Shown here piece after piece: positions 1 to 11,282 of a DNA stretch of 64,000 nucleotides (positions are counted from its first letter, which is position 1; each line of letters starts with the position of its first letter). The DNA comes from Posidonia oceanica. Lineage: Eukaryota > Streptophyta > Magnoliopsida > Alismatales > Posidoniaceae. Made by a program: the position numbers and the translations under genes. Below the pieces are notes generated by a model. That model was given only the letters and a program-made list of their open reading frames with translations. It had not been told where the DNA came from and did not search any database. The stretch is from positions 85,519,501-85,583,500 of the forward strand of contig JAZBRS010000057.1 in the NCBI GenBank assembly GCA_037176725.1. Reading direction: 5' to 3'.

Positions 1-66
1 CTCAACTCGAAAACGCTTAAAATCGAGGAGAAAAGAGAAAGATAAGACAAATCAAGGTCGCCACCA
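1..66 (-). other. Internal leader and primer-binding-like site of minus-strand Tat element C
   Basis: On the minus strand the LTR at 67-6898 is followed by TGGCGACC (plus 56-63) and then a T/C-rich leader containing GTCTTATCT. The same arrangement, TGGCGAC then GTCTTATCT, follows the related plus-strand LTR ends at 7396 and 44545. A site starting TGGCGA just inside the LTR is typical of Tat/Ogre elements that prime with a tRNA-Arg-type tRNA. The rest of this element lies to the left of the window. Confidence 0.55.
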
Positions 67-622
67 TGTCCATTAACGGGAGACAAGGAAAACCGGGGGA
101 AATGCGTGAATTAACACGCAAAACCAAGCAAGAAATGCAAAGCAAAGCAATGCAAAGGAAATAAATGCAAATACATGCAAATGAGATGACTCTAGCCTAG
201 GATAAGGGCAGTATGGTCATTGCGGGCCAAAAGACAGGGCAAGGACTCCTGTTACGTGCGGGGAAGGTGTTAGGCACCCCCGACACGCCCGAGAATCGGT
301 CTTTCTAGGCTTACGCTCGCATACGCAGGGAAATGCAGGATTGAATGCCTATGTGCCTATGAATGCCTAAATGAATGCTCAAGGTGTGCTCTAAGTGGAG
401 AGATGTAGGGCAAGGAAGTAAACGTGCTGTCTAAGTGCTCAGCTACGCTGTCTGTGTTCCGAACCGGGCGAAACCTGGCTCGTGAGAACTCCAGGCAGTA
501 AGCATCACAGCCCTATATGCAAATGCAAGCGAAAAAAGCAAAACAACGGCAAAACCATGCAATGCGATCGACATGCAAAAGAAAACAGCGTAAAACACGC
601 AAAACGAGGCAAAAACAAGAAA

Positions 623-832
623 GCGCGCAAAACGGTGCAAAAAGACAAGGTCGGCACGCAAAACGGGCGAGAAAGCAAGGCGGCACGCAAATCGGTGCAA
701 AAGACGATGACAGGCACGCAAAATTGTGCCAAAAACAAGGCGAGCGCGCAAAATGGCGCGAAAGACAAAGCAGGCATGCAAAACGGTGCCAAAACGAGAG
801 CGGGCACGCAAGACGGTGCCAAAAGCTGCGAG
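623..832. repeat. Seven-copy 30-bp tandem repeat with GGCAC/GTGCC hairpin
   Basis: Units start at about 623, 653, 682, 713, 743, 773 and 803 and vary around GGCACGCAAAACGGTGCC plus an A-rich linker. Each full unit can fold GGCAC against GTGCC over an 8-nt loop. The period is a multiple of three, so long open frames appear here on both strands, but they are repeat artefacts. The array lies near the 3' end of the long LTR in its own orientation. Confidence 0.85.
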
Positions 833-3800
833 ATAAAACCTCAGAAAAAGCCGAGCGAATGCAAATGCAAGGAAAAGATTAGAAGCAGTAAAAGGAGAAG
901 CAGAACAACGCATGTGTGAGAACAGGCACTGTTCGGGGCCACACAGAGTAGGTGTGAAGACCTACAAAGGGGAGAGTGAGCAAACGGGGGGATTACCACC
1001 TCTTTTGCGACCATTTCCCACTAAACCGTTCCACGGTGTGTCTCGCATGCTGCCCAAAGCTTGCGATGCGATCGGATCGTGGAAAAGGGGGAAGAAAGTC
1101 ACATTAAGTGGTGAATCCAGGGAAAACTCAACACAAAACACATAGGGAAACGCGAAACGGAGATCTGAGTTGATAGACAAGAAGAGGAGGCCCTATTCTA
1201 CATGCTCAAAGAGACAGAAATCGAAAACGAGGGAAACAATGCAAATGGCATGCAAATGAATACAATGCAGGGGTTCAGGAGGACATACCTGGAAATCCGG
1301 GAGCCTGATCTGAGATCTGCTTGGTCCATGCTGAAGAGCGCTTCGCTGCGGTCGCCTGGGCAGCTTGCTTGAGAAGATCCAACGGCCGGATCGGAAGATA
1401 TCGCAGCTTCAAGGCAGGAAGGCCAGAACAGGGGAGAAGAACGGATCTAGGTGTTCAGGAGGTCCTAGGGGTGTGCAAAAGGTCCTCCCAAGTGAAGGGG
1501 AGCTAAAGGTGCTTAGTGTGTGCAAAGGGATGCTAAAATGCAAAGCTAAATGAATGCAGGATGCATGCAAGATGCAAGAAAAGATAAGAGGGGAATTTTT
1601 AGAAAAACAGAGGTTCAAATGCCATTTTTGAAAAGAGAAGGGGGCTAAATGCAAATTTTCAAAAAGGATGGGGCCCACAGGAGAGAGTTTTGAAAACAGG
1701 AGAGGGCAGAGGGCTTCATTTTGTAAAAGATTGGGTTCAGAAAGCTATTTTGAAAAGAGGGCATGCATTGGAAGAAGTTTTGAAAACAAATGGAAATCAG
1801 AGGGTAATTTTGGAAAAAACTAGGGTCTAAAGTGCAAATTTTCCAGAAAACAGGATTCTGGGAAGTCCGGGAATGCAAGTGGAGGGTCTACATGCAATTT
1901 TGTAAGCATAGGAGCTAAGATGCAACTTTAGGGGCAAAACAGTCTTTTTACATGATTTTTAAAGGATGCAAGGACCTATGTGTAATTTTTGAATCATGTA
2001 GGGGTCAAATATGCAATTTTATATGGTAAACATGCTCTGAAATCAGAAGACAGAACTGATGTGCAATTTTTGGGAAAAACAGGGTTGAAAATGCAATGCA
2101 ATAAGCAAAAATGCATGCAAAATATTACTGTCCATTTAAAATGGACCTACATGCAAAAATGCGAAACCATGAGGTAAAACATGCAATGCAGTATGCAAAA
2201 ATCAAAATAAAACCTAAGTTCCTATAGTGCAGAGGATGAAAATGCAAAAACAGAAAATGATAAGGACTTGGAATGCAATTTAATAAGGCAAAGTTACAGC
2301 ATTAAATCTAATTAAACTACTGCAGGACTTAAATGCAAAAATTAACAGCAGAAGGGCTAAAGTCAAATTTTATACTGAAGGAACGCACAGCAAAAGGACC
2401 AAAATGTAAAAACAGAAAACTACAAACATTTCACGCAATTTAATATGATTTCAGTTCAAAAAACAGCAGATTAAATCAAATAAGGACTGGAATGCAAAAT
2501 ATCAAGAACTTAGAACAGATGTGCAATATTTACCAGAAAACTAAGCTGAAGGAAAAAATAAATCAACAGTAAAACACCGGCGGCCATGGACACTGTAGCA
2601 GCAAGCTGCCAGCATCCATGAACGCCAGCACAGGGGGCTTGGGGACATGCAGACCGGTGGGGGAGCTGCTCCTGGTCCTGACAGAGGTCGGACGGTGCTC
2701 GACGGAGGTCGACGCGGACTGGAACGAGCTGGAGCGATCGCCAGAGGTCTGCAGAGCTTCAGAAGCTTCGTCCGGCCGATCGACGCAGCGACGCTGCGTT
2801 CTGAGGGCCGGAGAACGTTCCTGAGACCCGTGCGGACCTGAGGCAACCACCGGAGCTGCGTTCTACTGGACGGAGCTGCGGGACGACCGGAGAGACTCGC
2901 CGGAGAAGATGACCCTGGCCGGAGCTTGACTCGGCGCAGGAGAGCCGGAGACCCTATTCTAAAGGCTGGAGAAGCAAGAGGGGAGGAAGAGGAGGCTAAG
3001 GGAAGTGGAATTTACCTGGTTCCGCGTCTGAGATGCCCTACCGACGACGGTGGCTTCAGAGGTCGCCGGTGGAGTCCGTCCGGTCGCTGCGGGTGCTGTC
3101 GGCTGCTCGCGAGGGCGGGAGTCGCCTCAGGACGATCCTCCGGAGCTTCCCAGATGGTTGGACACGAGCTGCGAAGACCGGAGGGAGGATTTGAAGTTTT
3201 TGCGTTCAGAGTTGCTGCCGGAGGCTGGGGGGTGTCTGCTGCTCCTCAGGTTGGATGGGGCCTTCCAGGAGATTGCTGGAGGTCTAGGGATTGATTCTGG
3301 GCGGTTGAATTGATTTTCTGGAGGCTGTGGGAAGAGTTTGCAGGTCGGCCGGATTTCTGATCAGTGGGTGGTGCAGGTGTTTGTGGTGAAGGTTTCGGTC
3401 TGTGATGGGGGAGAAGGCTGAAGGCTAGGTGTTTCTGAAAGGTGGAGGTCAGGCGAGTAACTTAGGAAGATTTGGGAAGATGGGACGGTCTGTGGTGGTG
3501 GGAATTTCAGGAGAGGAAGTGTTGGGTTGCAGTTGTCTTTTCGGGTGAAAGTTCGGGTGAGCTGGAGTGTTTACAGGGAAGGAAAAGGCTGGGAAATGGT
3601 GGAGGAGGAATGCTGGTGTGCTGGGTGAATTTGGGGGATGAAAATGGAAGGGAATTCGAGGCTGGGACGGGCTAGTTTCGGGGGAGAAAGAAGGGGAAGT
3701 TCTACTGAATTCAGAGGGTGAAGAAGTGGGGAGTTTGCTTGGGAATTCTCTGGATTTCTCAGCTCTCTCTCTCTCAGGTGGCAAAAAGGCGATGAAGGAG

Positions 3801-6597
3801 GATTGAAGGGCTGGCTTTTATCAAAGGACGGAGGCTGCTGGGCATGCTGGAGGTTTTGAATTCAACCGGCGGCACTACAGCAGAAGCGACGGGCGTCGGC
3901 GAGGCGACCGGCATTCAATGCCTCCCGGAATTGGTGCTGAGATAGAAGAGAGCGGCGAGCTGCTGTGGATGAAAAGATGGAGGCTTGAAATTTGAATGGT
4001 GGAGGGAGCTCTGTTGCAGCAGGCCGCGGGAGAAAACCGGTGGAGAAAAAAAAAACGCGGAAGGTTGAAGAAGAAGAAGGAAGAAGGAGGCCGGACTGCT
4101 GTGGGCCGAGAAAAAAGAAAAAGAAATAAAGGAGGAAGGGAGAAACGGGCCAACAGGCCCAGTAAGAAAAAAAAAAGAAATAAAAATGAGAAGGAAGAAA
4201 GGAAGAGAGGGAAAAGAAGAGAAATAAAATAGGAAAAAATAAATTAAAAATAAATAAAAATACTAGAAAGGTTGTGATGCGAACTAGGGTTTTAATTAAA
4301 TTTTTTAATGGCCATTTTGGGTTGATTAATGTGTTTTGGGCTTGATTAGGGTTTTAGGGTTTTGGTTTTGCTTTTAATTAGTTTTCACTTGATTAAATGT
4401 TTGTTAAACCTTTTTTAGATTGTTTTAAAAATTGTGTTTCCCTTGTTGGACACTTAGGATATTGATTAGGATTTTTTAGGATTTATTTTCGTATTAATCA
4501 GGGTTGTTTTTAGGTTTTTAAGCCTTAGTCTTCTTAGGGTTTTTTCTTTCTTAAGTCTTTTAAATTATGCTTTGATTTTTATTTGTTGATTTTTCTTGAA
4601 GTTTTTTAATGGGGTTTCTCTTGTCTGATGGAGTATTTTTAAGTCCTTTTTAATTTGTTTTTTTTTTTTTTTTCCTTTTAATTAAGTTCTTAGGTTGTTC
4701 TTTCTTATGTTTATTAGGTTAAGTCTTTTGCTTCTTTAATTACTTGTCTTGGTGCTTTAATTGTTTTACTTCTTTTTAGGGTTTGTTTTTTAATTCTTCT
4801 GATGGGGTTTTTACTTTTGGTGGGTTCTGATTTTCATTTTAGTTTTTTTCTTGATTTTTCAGTGTTTTCTTTTGATTTGTTTTGCATTTTTTAGCTCACA
4901 TGCTTGGTTTTCCTTCTAGCTTGATCTAGTTAAGTTTAGGTTTTTAATTGCTTGTTTAATGTTTTTTTCATTGTTTTTCTTAGGGTTCTGATTTGTTTCT
5001 TTTATGTTTTGGAGTTTTACAGATTTTTAGGGGTTTTTATGGATTTTTGCAAAAGAGAAAAAGGAAAAGAGAAGGAGGAAAGAAATGGAAAAAAGAGGAA
5101 GATAAAAGGAAAAGAGATAGGTTGAAGGAAAAGGATTTTTTGAAAATTAGGGAAAGTGTTAAAAATAAAGTAAAAATAGGAATAAGATAGAGGAAGGATA
5201 GAAGTACAAAGGGGGCCCACAGCCAGACCAGAGAAGGAGCAAGAAGGGGATGAAAAGAGAGATGATAATCAGGAGAGAGAGAGGAGAGAGAAAATGATAA
5301 TCCTGGAGAGAGAAAAGGGTAATTTGAGTGAATGGAGGTCTTAAAGGTCTTGGAATGGGATGAAAATTGGTGAGTGGGCAGTCTATGGTTTGAGGTGTTG
5401 GTTCTGAAGTTTTGGTTTAATTCTAAGAAGGTTTTAGAAGGGTTTTAAGGTGTAGAAAAAGGGTAGTTTTACCTAGGTTTTCTAGGGTTTTTGGGAATGG
5501 TCTAGGTTTGAAAGTTTCTAAGTTCTTGGGTAGGTTTGCTAAGTGGGTGTTGGTGGATTTTCCTATGGATTTTGGTTAGGTTTTGAGCTTGGGAAGAGGG
5601 GTAAAGGCTTAGGTCAAGTTGGCTTAGTTTTGAAGGGTAAAGCAGAGGGTTAGGGTTTGGTTTGGGTTTGGGTTTGAGTCCAGCAATCACCAGGAGGACT
5701 CCAAGTGGTCCAAGCCTGCCAAGATGGGGTGTCAACAGCATGCAAGCAAAAATCAAGGGAAACAGTGATCTGAGTTGACCAAGGTGGCGACCCAAAGATC
5801 GACCGGCAACTACAGAGAGGTAGGTTAGTCGCCGGCTCAGCCGATGACCAACCTGGCCGTCCGCCAGTTGCCGGAGAAGACGGCCAAGGAGGGCCAGAAA
5901 TCTACTGTAAAAAAAAAGCGACTACCTAGGAAGCATGCTCGAGGTAAGACGAAGCTATGGGGATAGTTACTTACCTGCGGGAGCGCGTGGTTTGGCCTCG
6001 CAACGAGGCTCGTTGGAGGTGGCTGGCGTGGTGGCTGCAATGGTGGTGGAGGCTACGGTGGGAGCGCGGGATGCTTGGGTTGCACTCGTGGAGGACGTGC
6101 AGTGCTACACCTGAAGTTTCGCGGAGTTTGGAGTAGAGACGCGGCTTTTGGGATGTAGGCCGGTGATGGGGAAGATTGCCGGTGAGCCCGGTGGTTGTAG
6201 TGATCCGGGCTATGAAACGGAGGTTTGAAAGGCTTGGTGTGTTGTTGGAGTGTGTAGGAGTGTGTTTGGGTGGTTGGTTTGGGCTTTTGGGCAAGCGACT
6301 GAGGAGGAGGAGTGATGGAAGTTCGCCGGAGTTGGAGAAAAATGGGTTTCTTTTTTGGTAGCCTCTCCCTCCAAAAGTGGTGGCTTTTGGTTTTGTTTGG
6401 GTTGGGTGCTCCACCCAAAGCTCTGGCGATGGCAAAGGAGGAGCAGAGCCATTGGCAGAGGAGGAGCAGAGCCGTTGTGAGAGGGCTTGGCAGTCGAGGC
6501 GGCAGGCCTAGGGGCGAGGCCGGCGATGAGGTGATGGGTGGCAGGTTGACAGACGGTAGTGGTAGGGAAGCTTGCACAACGCACTGATTTACAATCG

Positions 6598-6655
6598 AGT
6601 CGCCGCATCATTTGGCGCCTAACTTAGTCACCTCTTCACGTGGCGCCTAGACATG
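6598..6655 (-). promoter_or_regulatory. AGGCGCC / GGCGACT module in the long LTR
   Basis: On the minus strand this stretch contains AGGCGCC, GTTAGGCGCC (plus 6614-6623) and GGCGACT (plus 6598-6604). The same word pair occurs in the LTR of element N (10454-10479) and upstream of N's antisense gene 2 (29039-29077). It lies about 250-300 bp downstream of the LTR start, in U3 if this is a typical LTR. The regulatory role is inferred from recurrence only. Confidence 0.4.
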
Positions 6656-6898
6656 TAACTTAGTGGTTGGGCTGAAGATGGGCTTGGGCTTGTGGAAGGC
6701 TTAGGTTAGGTTTTGGAAATGGGAAATGGATTGTTTTGGGTAGGTTTTGGGTAGTTTTGGAATGGGATTTGGTTTTAGGTCAAATTGGGTCAGTTTGAGT
6801 GGAAAGGTGGGGTTTTGGGGAACAGGTTGGATCCGCAGTTCCCGAGCTCACTCGTCCAAATTCGATCCGCCTCTAGGTGTCAAAATGTGGTGTCTACA

Positions 6899-7396
6899 CA
6901 TTTGCATTAGCACAGTGATGTCTACTGCCAGTAGTTCTTACGAATCAAGGCCCGCCCTATTTGGAACGTTGACAGTGTTGCTGAGCACATAGATTGCACG
7001 TTTATTTTCTTTCCGCGGATCACAACACTTAGAGCATACACTCAGGCATGTTAATTTCAGCGTACATGGCATTTAGGCATTTAAGCATTTAGGCATTCAT
7101 CTGAGCATCCATAGCATAGGCATAGCATCCCTCGTCCCTAGGACATGCAGTTAGGCAATCGTTGCCGATATCTTGTAAATGCGAGCGAGAATAGCCAAGA
7201 AAGACCAATTTTGGGCGTGTCGGGGGTGCCTAACACCTTCCCCGCACGTAACAGGAGTCCTTACCCTTTCTCTGGACCTGCAATGGCCATCTTGCCCTTG
7301 TCCTTGGCACGAGTCATACATTTCGCATAGTTTTGCATTCGTTTGTAGTTTTTCCTGTTTTCCTCGGTTTTCCTCGTTTCCCGATTGAATAGACTA
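6899..7396 (+). mobile_element. 3' portion of a plus-strand Tat-type LTR (A), 5'-truncated
   Basis: This aligns with the last ~450 bp of the LTR at 41502-44545 and with the minus-strand LTR end near 67-540. Shared landmarks are TTTGCATTAG, GCTGAGCACATAG, GTGCCTAACACCTTCCCC (about 7226-7243), the CCTCGGTTTTCCTCG run and ATAGACTAGG just before the primer-like site. Its left part is missing exactly where the minus-strand LTR begins. By eye it differs from the 44 kb LTR at roughly a quarter of positions plus indels, so the pair is either very old or from different copies. It probably served as the 5' LTR of the decayed element that follows. Confidence 0.65.
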
Positions 7397-7634
7397 GGTG
7401 GCGACTCCCTTTTGTCTTATCTCTTTTATCTTCATGTTTTCCTGGTGTTTTCGAGTCAAGTTTCTCCCCATATTCACTGCCGACAGCGGCTTCTTCCCCC
7501 TTCTCACGGCACGATCGCATCGCGAGCTATGGCAGCATGCGAGGCCCGCTGTGGGCTCGTAGGAAGAGGTCACAGTCTGTCCCCTGCGTACAACACTCAA
7601 GCTCGGATTCAAAGCTGAGGACATCACACCAGCC
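7397..7634 (+). other. Primer-binding-like site and leader of decayed Tat element H2
   Basis: TGGCGACTCC (7399-7408) follows the LTR end after two bases, then comes a pyrimidine-rich leader with GTCTTATCTC. Within about 220 bp the sequence is already protease-coding, so the whole gag region and probably most of the leader are deleted. Confidence 0.5.
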
Positions 7635-9744
7635 GTGAAGGGAATGACCTCTTTTGACAACACATACCATGACTCGTTGGGGATCCTGGTTATTCCTCTT
7701 TCTATTGGCCCGATCGTATTCGATGTAGAATTCTACATCGTCGACTTAGAGCCCTCTTTTAATCTCCTGCTTGGGCGCCCTTGGCTGCACAAGCATCAAG
7801 TGATCCCCTCGACCCTCCACCGCATGATCAAGTTCCGTTGCAGCGACGACATTATCGTTGTCATGGCAGAGAATTTTGATAAGGAGCGGGTCGAGGCTGT
7901 CTCCCAGTAGACTGTCCAATTTGACCCTAAGCCCTCAGATGTCATGTTCCGGTTTAACTGGTTTGAGCCAGTCAACTTCATCCCTGTTCTTGAACACGTC
8001 AGCTCTCTGGCCGTTCAATGCAGCCCCTCCTGGATGGTCGAGAACATTTGCCGTAGATGGGGCTATGCGAAGGGAACACCACTTGGGCGACACGGCCAAG
8101 GGATCACCGAGCCAGTTGTAGCTGAGGAGAGAAGAGATTTTGAAGGTCTGGGGTACGAATGGTAGCCCCGCTATGGTGAGTGCCTGCATTCGAGAAATCG
8201 GAAACTCGTGATCCCTCGGAACCTCACTAACTTTATCAGTGCAGGTGTTCTTGATTCGAATACGAGCCCAGCCTCAGCCCTGCCAGTACCGTGCCAGAGC
8301 CCCCTACTGCCGACAGAGGAGTGGGTCTGCATAGAAGACTACTATTCAGATGAGGAGCAATCCGGCACGGTTGTCCCAGCTCAGTCCAACAAGGAGCTCC
8401 AGTCCAACCCTGCAACCTCTCGGTCAGTCTGCCTGGTCCTTCCCTCTGCTGATACAGTGGCAGATTCAGCAAGCTCTGTGTTAGGGATAACAGTTTTTCC
8501 CCTTTCTGCAACTTCATCAGTGCCTATGACAGCCACATCGATAGCTCCAGAGTCCAGAGCACACCTTCAGGCACTAGCCACTGGTCCACTCGCAGCTGCA
8601 GCCGCACCAACATAGAGGTCACTATCTCCGACGGTGCAGTTAGTCGGATCAGGCGGCAGCGGGACTTGGCCCTCCTCATCAGCAGCACCACAAGCAAAGC
8701 AGGTGGTGCCATCAGCCATACAGCCGTCAGCTTTAGCATATCCAGCCTTGTGGTGGGCCCCCACGGCCGGTACAGTGAGACAACCACCATCACTCACGGG
8801 TGCCGACGCTTTGTCCCCCAGTACAACCGTCCAGCCGTCGGACCTCCAGAAGAGCGCCTCTGCCTCCCCTCTAGCCATAGCACTGACCTTGTCGGCACAA
8901 CAACCAGTCACAGCCCTGGCAGGCCTATTTACATCTCTGATCGCCATAACACCGCGATCGGCCGCGCTAGGAGATCAGCCAACCGGCCAGTAGCAAAGCT
9001 GATGCCCCAAGTAGTGGTATGTCTGGCAGCCAAAGCAGACCCCGTAGGCGAAGGAATCGCTGGGCAGGACTCTGAAGAGGTCGTCTGTGCCTACTACGTC
9101 GACACACCCTCAGATGACGAGGAGAGTGCGACTGCAAAAGCCCTGGTGGAAGATATGCTCGGAGACTTGGAACTGCTTTTCCAAGAACAACTCACAGTGT
9201 TGGCTGAAGACGCCGCCGAGCAGTAGGTGCTAAGGAAAGGGAAAGCCGTGGTCACGGATCTCTCCCTGCCGCAAGACCATTCCTCGATCATGGTCTTGGA
9301 AGAAGAATCAGAGGCAGCACCCACTAGACTAGACGAGTTGATCACTCCACAGCCACAGGGCGGGTCTAGATGGTTCGTGTAGCGCATGCCCCGCACGGGC
9401 GGCACATATGGCGACAGTACATAGATTAGTCGCCTAGAGGACAGTTATCTGCCCCCAACACTTCCCGCGAGTACATCTGAGAAAGCGGAGGAGGGAACAA
9501 TGCAGACAGCAGAGTAGACAGTAGCAGTCCCAGCAGTCCGGGCAGTCCCAGCAGTGACAGTGGTGCTAGAGCAGACAGAGCAACCGGATCAGTCAGTGGG
9601 GCCAGGGGCCACTCAAGCAGGTGTCACCCACCGAGCTTACAGAAATACTCGGGTGAGCGTGACCATCCTGAGGCATCATTCGGATCAAGAGGCGGAACAT
9701 ATTCACTCCTTCGACATTACAGACCCAACATTTGAGAAGGAGAT
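7635..9744 (+). pseudogene. pol: H2 protease remnant, G-patch-like segment and acidic spacer (5' part of split pol)
   Basis: One frame runs from 7635 to about 8993 interrupted by TAG at 7908, 8163, 8613 and 8991. The first part has the C-terminal half of a plant retropepsin (FNLLLGRPWLH, about 7755-7787); the DT/SG active site is gone with the upstream deletion. About 8055-8160 reads as a degenerate G-patch (KGTPLGRHGQGITEP, then GLGYEW), a domain typical of Tat-group proteins between PR and RT. From about 9000 the plausible coding frame shifts and is acidic (DTPSDDEES). It ends at 9744, where element N is inserted. The last codons are in phase with the RT-coding part that resumes at 31440. 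Confidence 0.7.
9740..9744. repeat. Target-site duplication GAGAT, left copy
   Basis: GAGAT immediately precedes the 5' LTR (TGTAGATATCC) and is repeated immediately after the 3' LTR at 31440-31444. Five bp is the usual duplication size for Ty3/gypsy integrase. Confidence 0.9.
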
Positions 9745-10109
9745 TGTAGATATCCTATTTTCGCATTTCTGAGAGTTCTTTTGAGGATAGAAACCTTGAG
9801 GCATCCCAAATCTCATGCCTAAATTTGACAACACATATTCCAAATATTCCTTGACTTCTGTAAAGCATCACTTCATCCTACCTAGGCTCAGGTTGTTGGC
9901 TGTGGCAGAGCTAACTCGCTCGGGCTCGTAACAAGTCCGAGTACCCTGGGTATCCTTCACTTCTACTCAGATTTAAAATTAGATTTGAGTTAACAGCAAT
10001 GCTTCCTTGATTTCATAGACTATCTGTAGTTTCCCAGCCTCCTATCTTGTTTCCTCTGGCAAAAACCCAGGAAAAGAGCTAGAAATGACCTAAGCTTGAT
10101 AGTAGCCAC

Positions 10110-10560
10110 TTAGGGAGGTGACTCATATAGTTGCCGCCTAAAACGGTGACTAGGCCCGTCGCCCATTGCCTAGCCTACGTCTATAGAAGCCATCTGAGGA
10201 GGCGACTCAGTCAAAAGCCATTTAAGGAGGCGACCCAAGTGGACGTCACCTGGATAGGCGATCGTGGGTAGCAGTTGCTTCCCACTATCCCCTCAACCCT
10301 CAGGCGCCAGCTCATCAAGCGGCTGAACGGTTGTGGAACCGCCTCGGTCTTCCCACGATCCTTGACCATCAGTCGTCTGTCCATGTGGCGACTAGCAATC
10401 GTGGCTCCTTTCGAACCACTTTTCCACAGTTATTTCTCACTCCCCCCTCGACTGTTAGGCGCCAGCTCACATGGCGACTAAGAGTCGTGGCCTCGTTCCC
10501 GGGTCGTCCCACACTTTGACTGAGCGATTGCTAGGTTTAGGCGCCACTCTAATCGGTGAC
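10110..10560 (+). promoter_or_regulatory. Cluster of GGCGACT / AGGCGCC words upstream of the LTR TATA box
   Basis: Words I can place: GGTGACT 10119 and 10146, GTCGCCC about 10158, GGCGACT about 10201, GGCGACC about 10224, AGGCGCC about 10302, GGCGACT about 10384, GTTAGGCGCC 10454-10463, GGCGACT 10473-10479, AGGCGCC 10539-10545. Direct and inverted copies alternate, allowing several short hairpins. The cluster ends about 65 bp before the TATA box, a position suited to enhancer or activator sites; that function is inferred. Confidence 0.5.
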
Positions 10561-10622
10561 TCACACTAACTGCCTTTTTTTAGAATTTTCTAAACTCCAA
10601 CCGCCCCCACACCCCTAGAGTC

Positions 10623-10630
10623 TATAAATA
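10623..10630 (+). promoter_or_regulatory. TATA box of 5' LTR (N)
   Basis: TATAAATA lies in CTATAAATAGACCCCC context and is preserved in the 3' LTR at 30803-30810. The GC-rich sequence just upstream and the distance to the LTR end fit an LTR core promoter. Confidence 0.8.
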
Positions 10631-11264
10631 GACCCCCTAGGCTGGTGGTTTGAGGGTCGGAATTTTGGAGAGAGGAATTTCTGAGAGAGGAATCACCCTA
10701 TCAATGTTAAATCTCCACCTCCCAGAGCTAGAGCCTTCAACCTTGAAGTCCTATCTCCCACCTTTCAGAAGAGGGAAGCCCAATTCCCATCTCCATTCTA
10801 GGAATCCTCAACTATGCTGGAGCTCCGACCGTGCTTCCTTCTAATCTCATTACACACAGCATAAGGGTGAAAGGGAGTATCTTCCTCCAATCTAATTTCT
10901 TATTGCATATCTTTACATTCCTTAGCATAGGACCATAGCATATGCATATGGGGAATAACCCCCGGTCAGTATTTGTTTTCTTTTAGTTATGTCGTTTCAT
11001 TCATTTCTGTTACTAACTACTACACTTAAGCTAATTTAAATCTATGTTGTTTTGTTTTGAAGGAAAGGAAGGAATTCACGTAGCACGAGGAGGCTGCTAG
11101 ACAACATCCTACCATCGATCTAGTGGTCCGAGGACCTGCATCATTATAATCTCTCCCCAGTGTCTTGTCTGCCCAAGGGCGAGTGGCGATCACAACAAAA
11201 GCTGTCGACGTCGTGGAAGCGCTGACATCTTCAACTCACCCCCCAATTCTGCATCCACAGAGAG

Positions 11265-11282
11265 TGGCGATCACGATGGGAC
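11265..11282 (+). other. Primer-binding site of element N
   Basis: TGGCGATCACGATGGGAC begins 5 bp after the LTR end. TGGCGA is the start expected for priming by a tRNA ending ...TCGCCA, the class reported for Tat/Ogre elements (tRNA-Arg). Comparison with the host tRNA set would confirm the isoacceptor. Confidence 0.7.

Larger units (their letters stand above)
67..6898 (-). mobile_element. Very long (about 6.8 kb) Tat-type LTR, the 5' LTR of element C, minus strand
   Basis: Read on the minus strand it begins TGTAGACACC at 6898, the same start as the LTR at 41502, and ends ...GACA at 67 just before a TGGCGAC site, so it has TG...CA ends. Its last ~480 bp match the other two related LTR ends (6899-7396 and 44100-44545), including the shared block around GTGCCTAACACCTTCCC (plus about 265-285). 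Because the primer site lies to its left, this is a 5' LTR and 6899 onward is the insertion target. At about 6.8 kb it is unusually long, though Ogre/Tat LTRs of several kb are known. I see no coding sequence. The interior holds an ATGCAA-rich stretch (about 1200-2540), GC-rich DNA (2570-3300), purine-rich tracts (4040-4230, 5050-5340) and T-rich DNA (4300-5000). A nested insertion enlarging it is possible, but I see no internal LTR ends. Confidence 0.6.
9745..11259 (+). mobile_element. 5' LTR of element N (1515 bp)
   Basis: It starts TGTAGATATCC and ends CATCCACA. A clean TATA box (TATAAATA, 10623-10630) marks the likely promoter; transcription should start about 30 bp downstream. U3 is studded with GGCGACT, AGTCGCC and AGGCGCC words between about 10110 and 10560. 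A 13-bp copy of the primer-binding region (GAGTGGCGATCAC) lies inside the LTR at 11181-11193. There is no coding potential. Confidence 0.92.

Noticed and set aside
443..919. Overlapping open frames of 105-156 codons on both strands
   Set aside because: They come from a 30-bp tandem repeat whose period keeps all frames open; composition is repetitive and no domain is seen.
2541..3313. Several GC-rich open frames of 60-120 codons
   Set aside because: They overlap on both strands within an LTR, are Arg/Gly/Pro-rich and lack any family signature.
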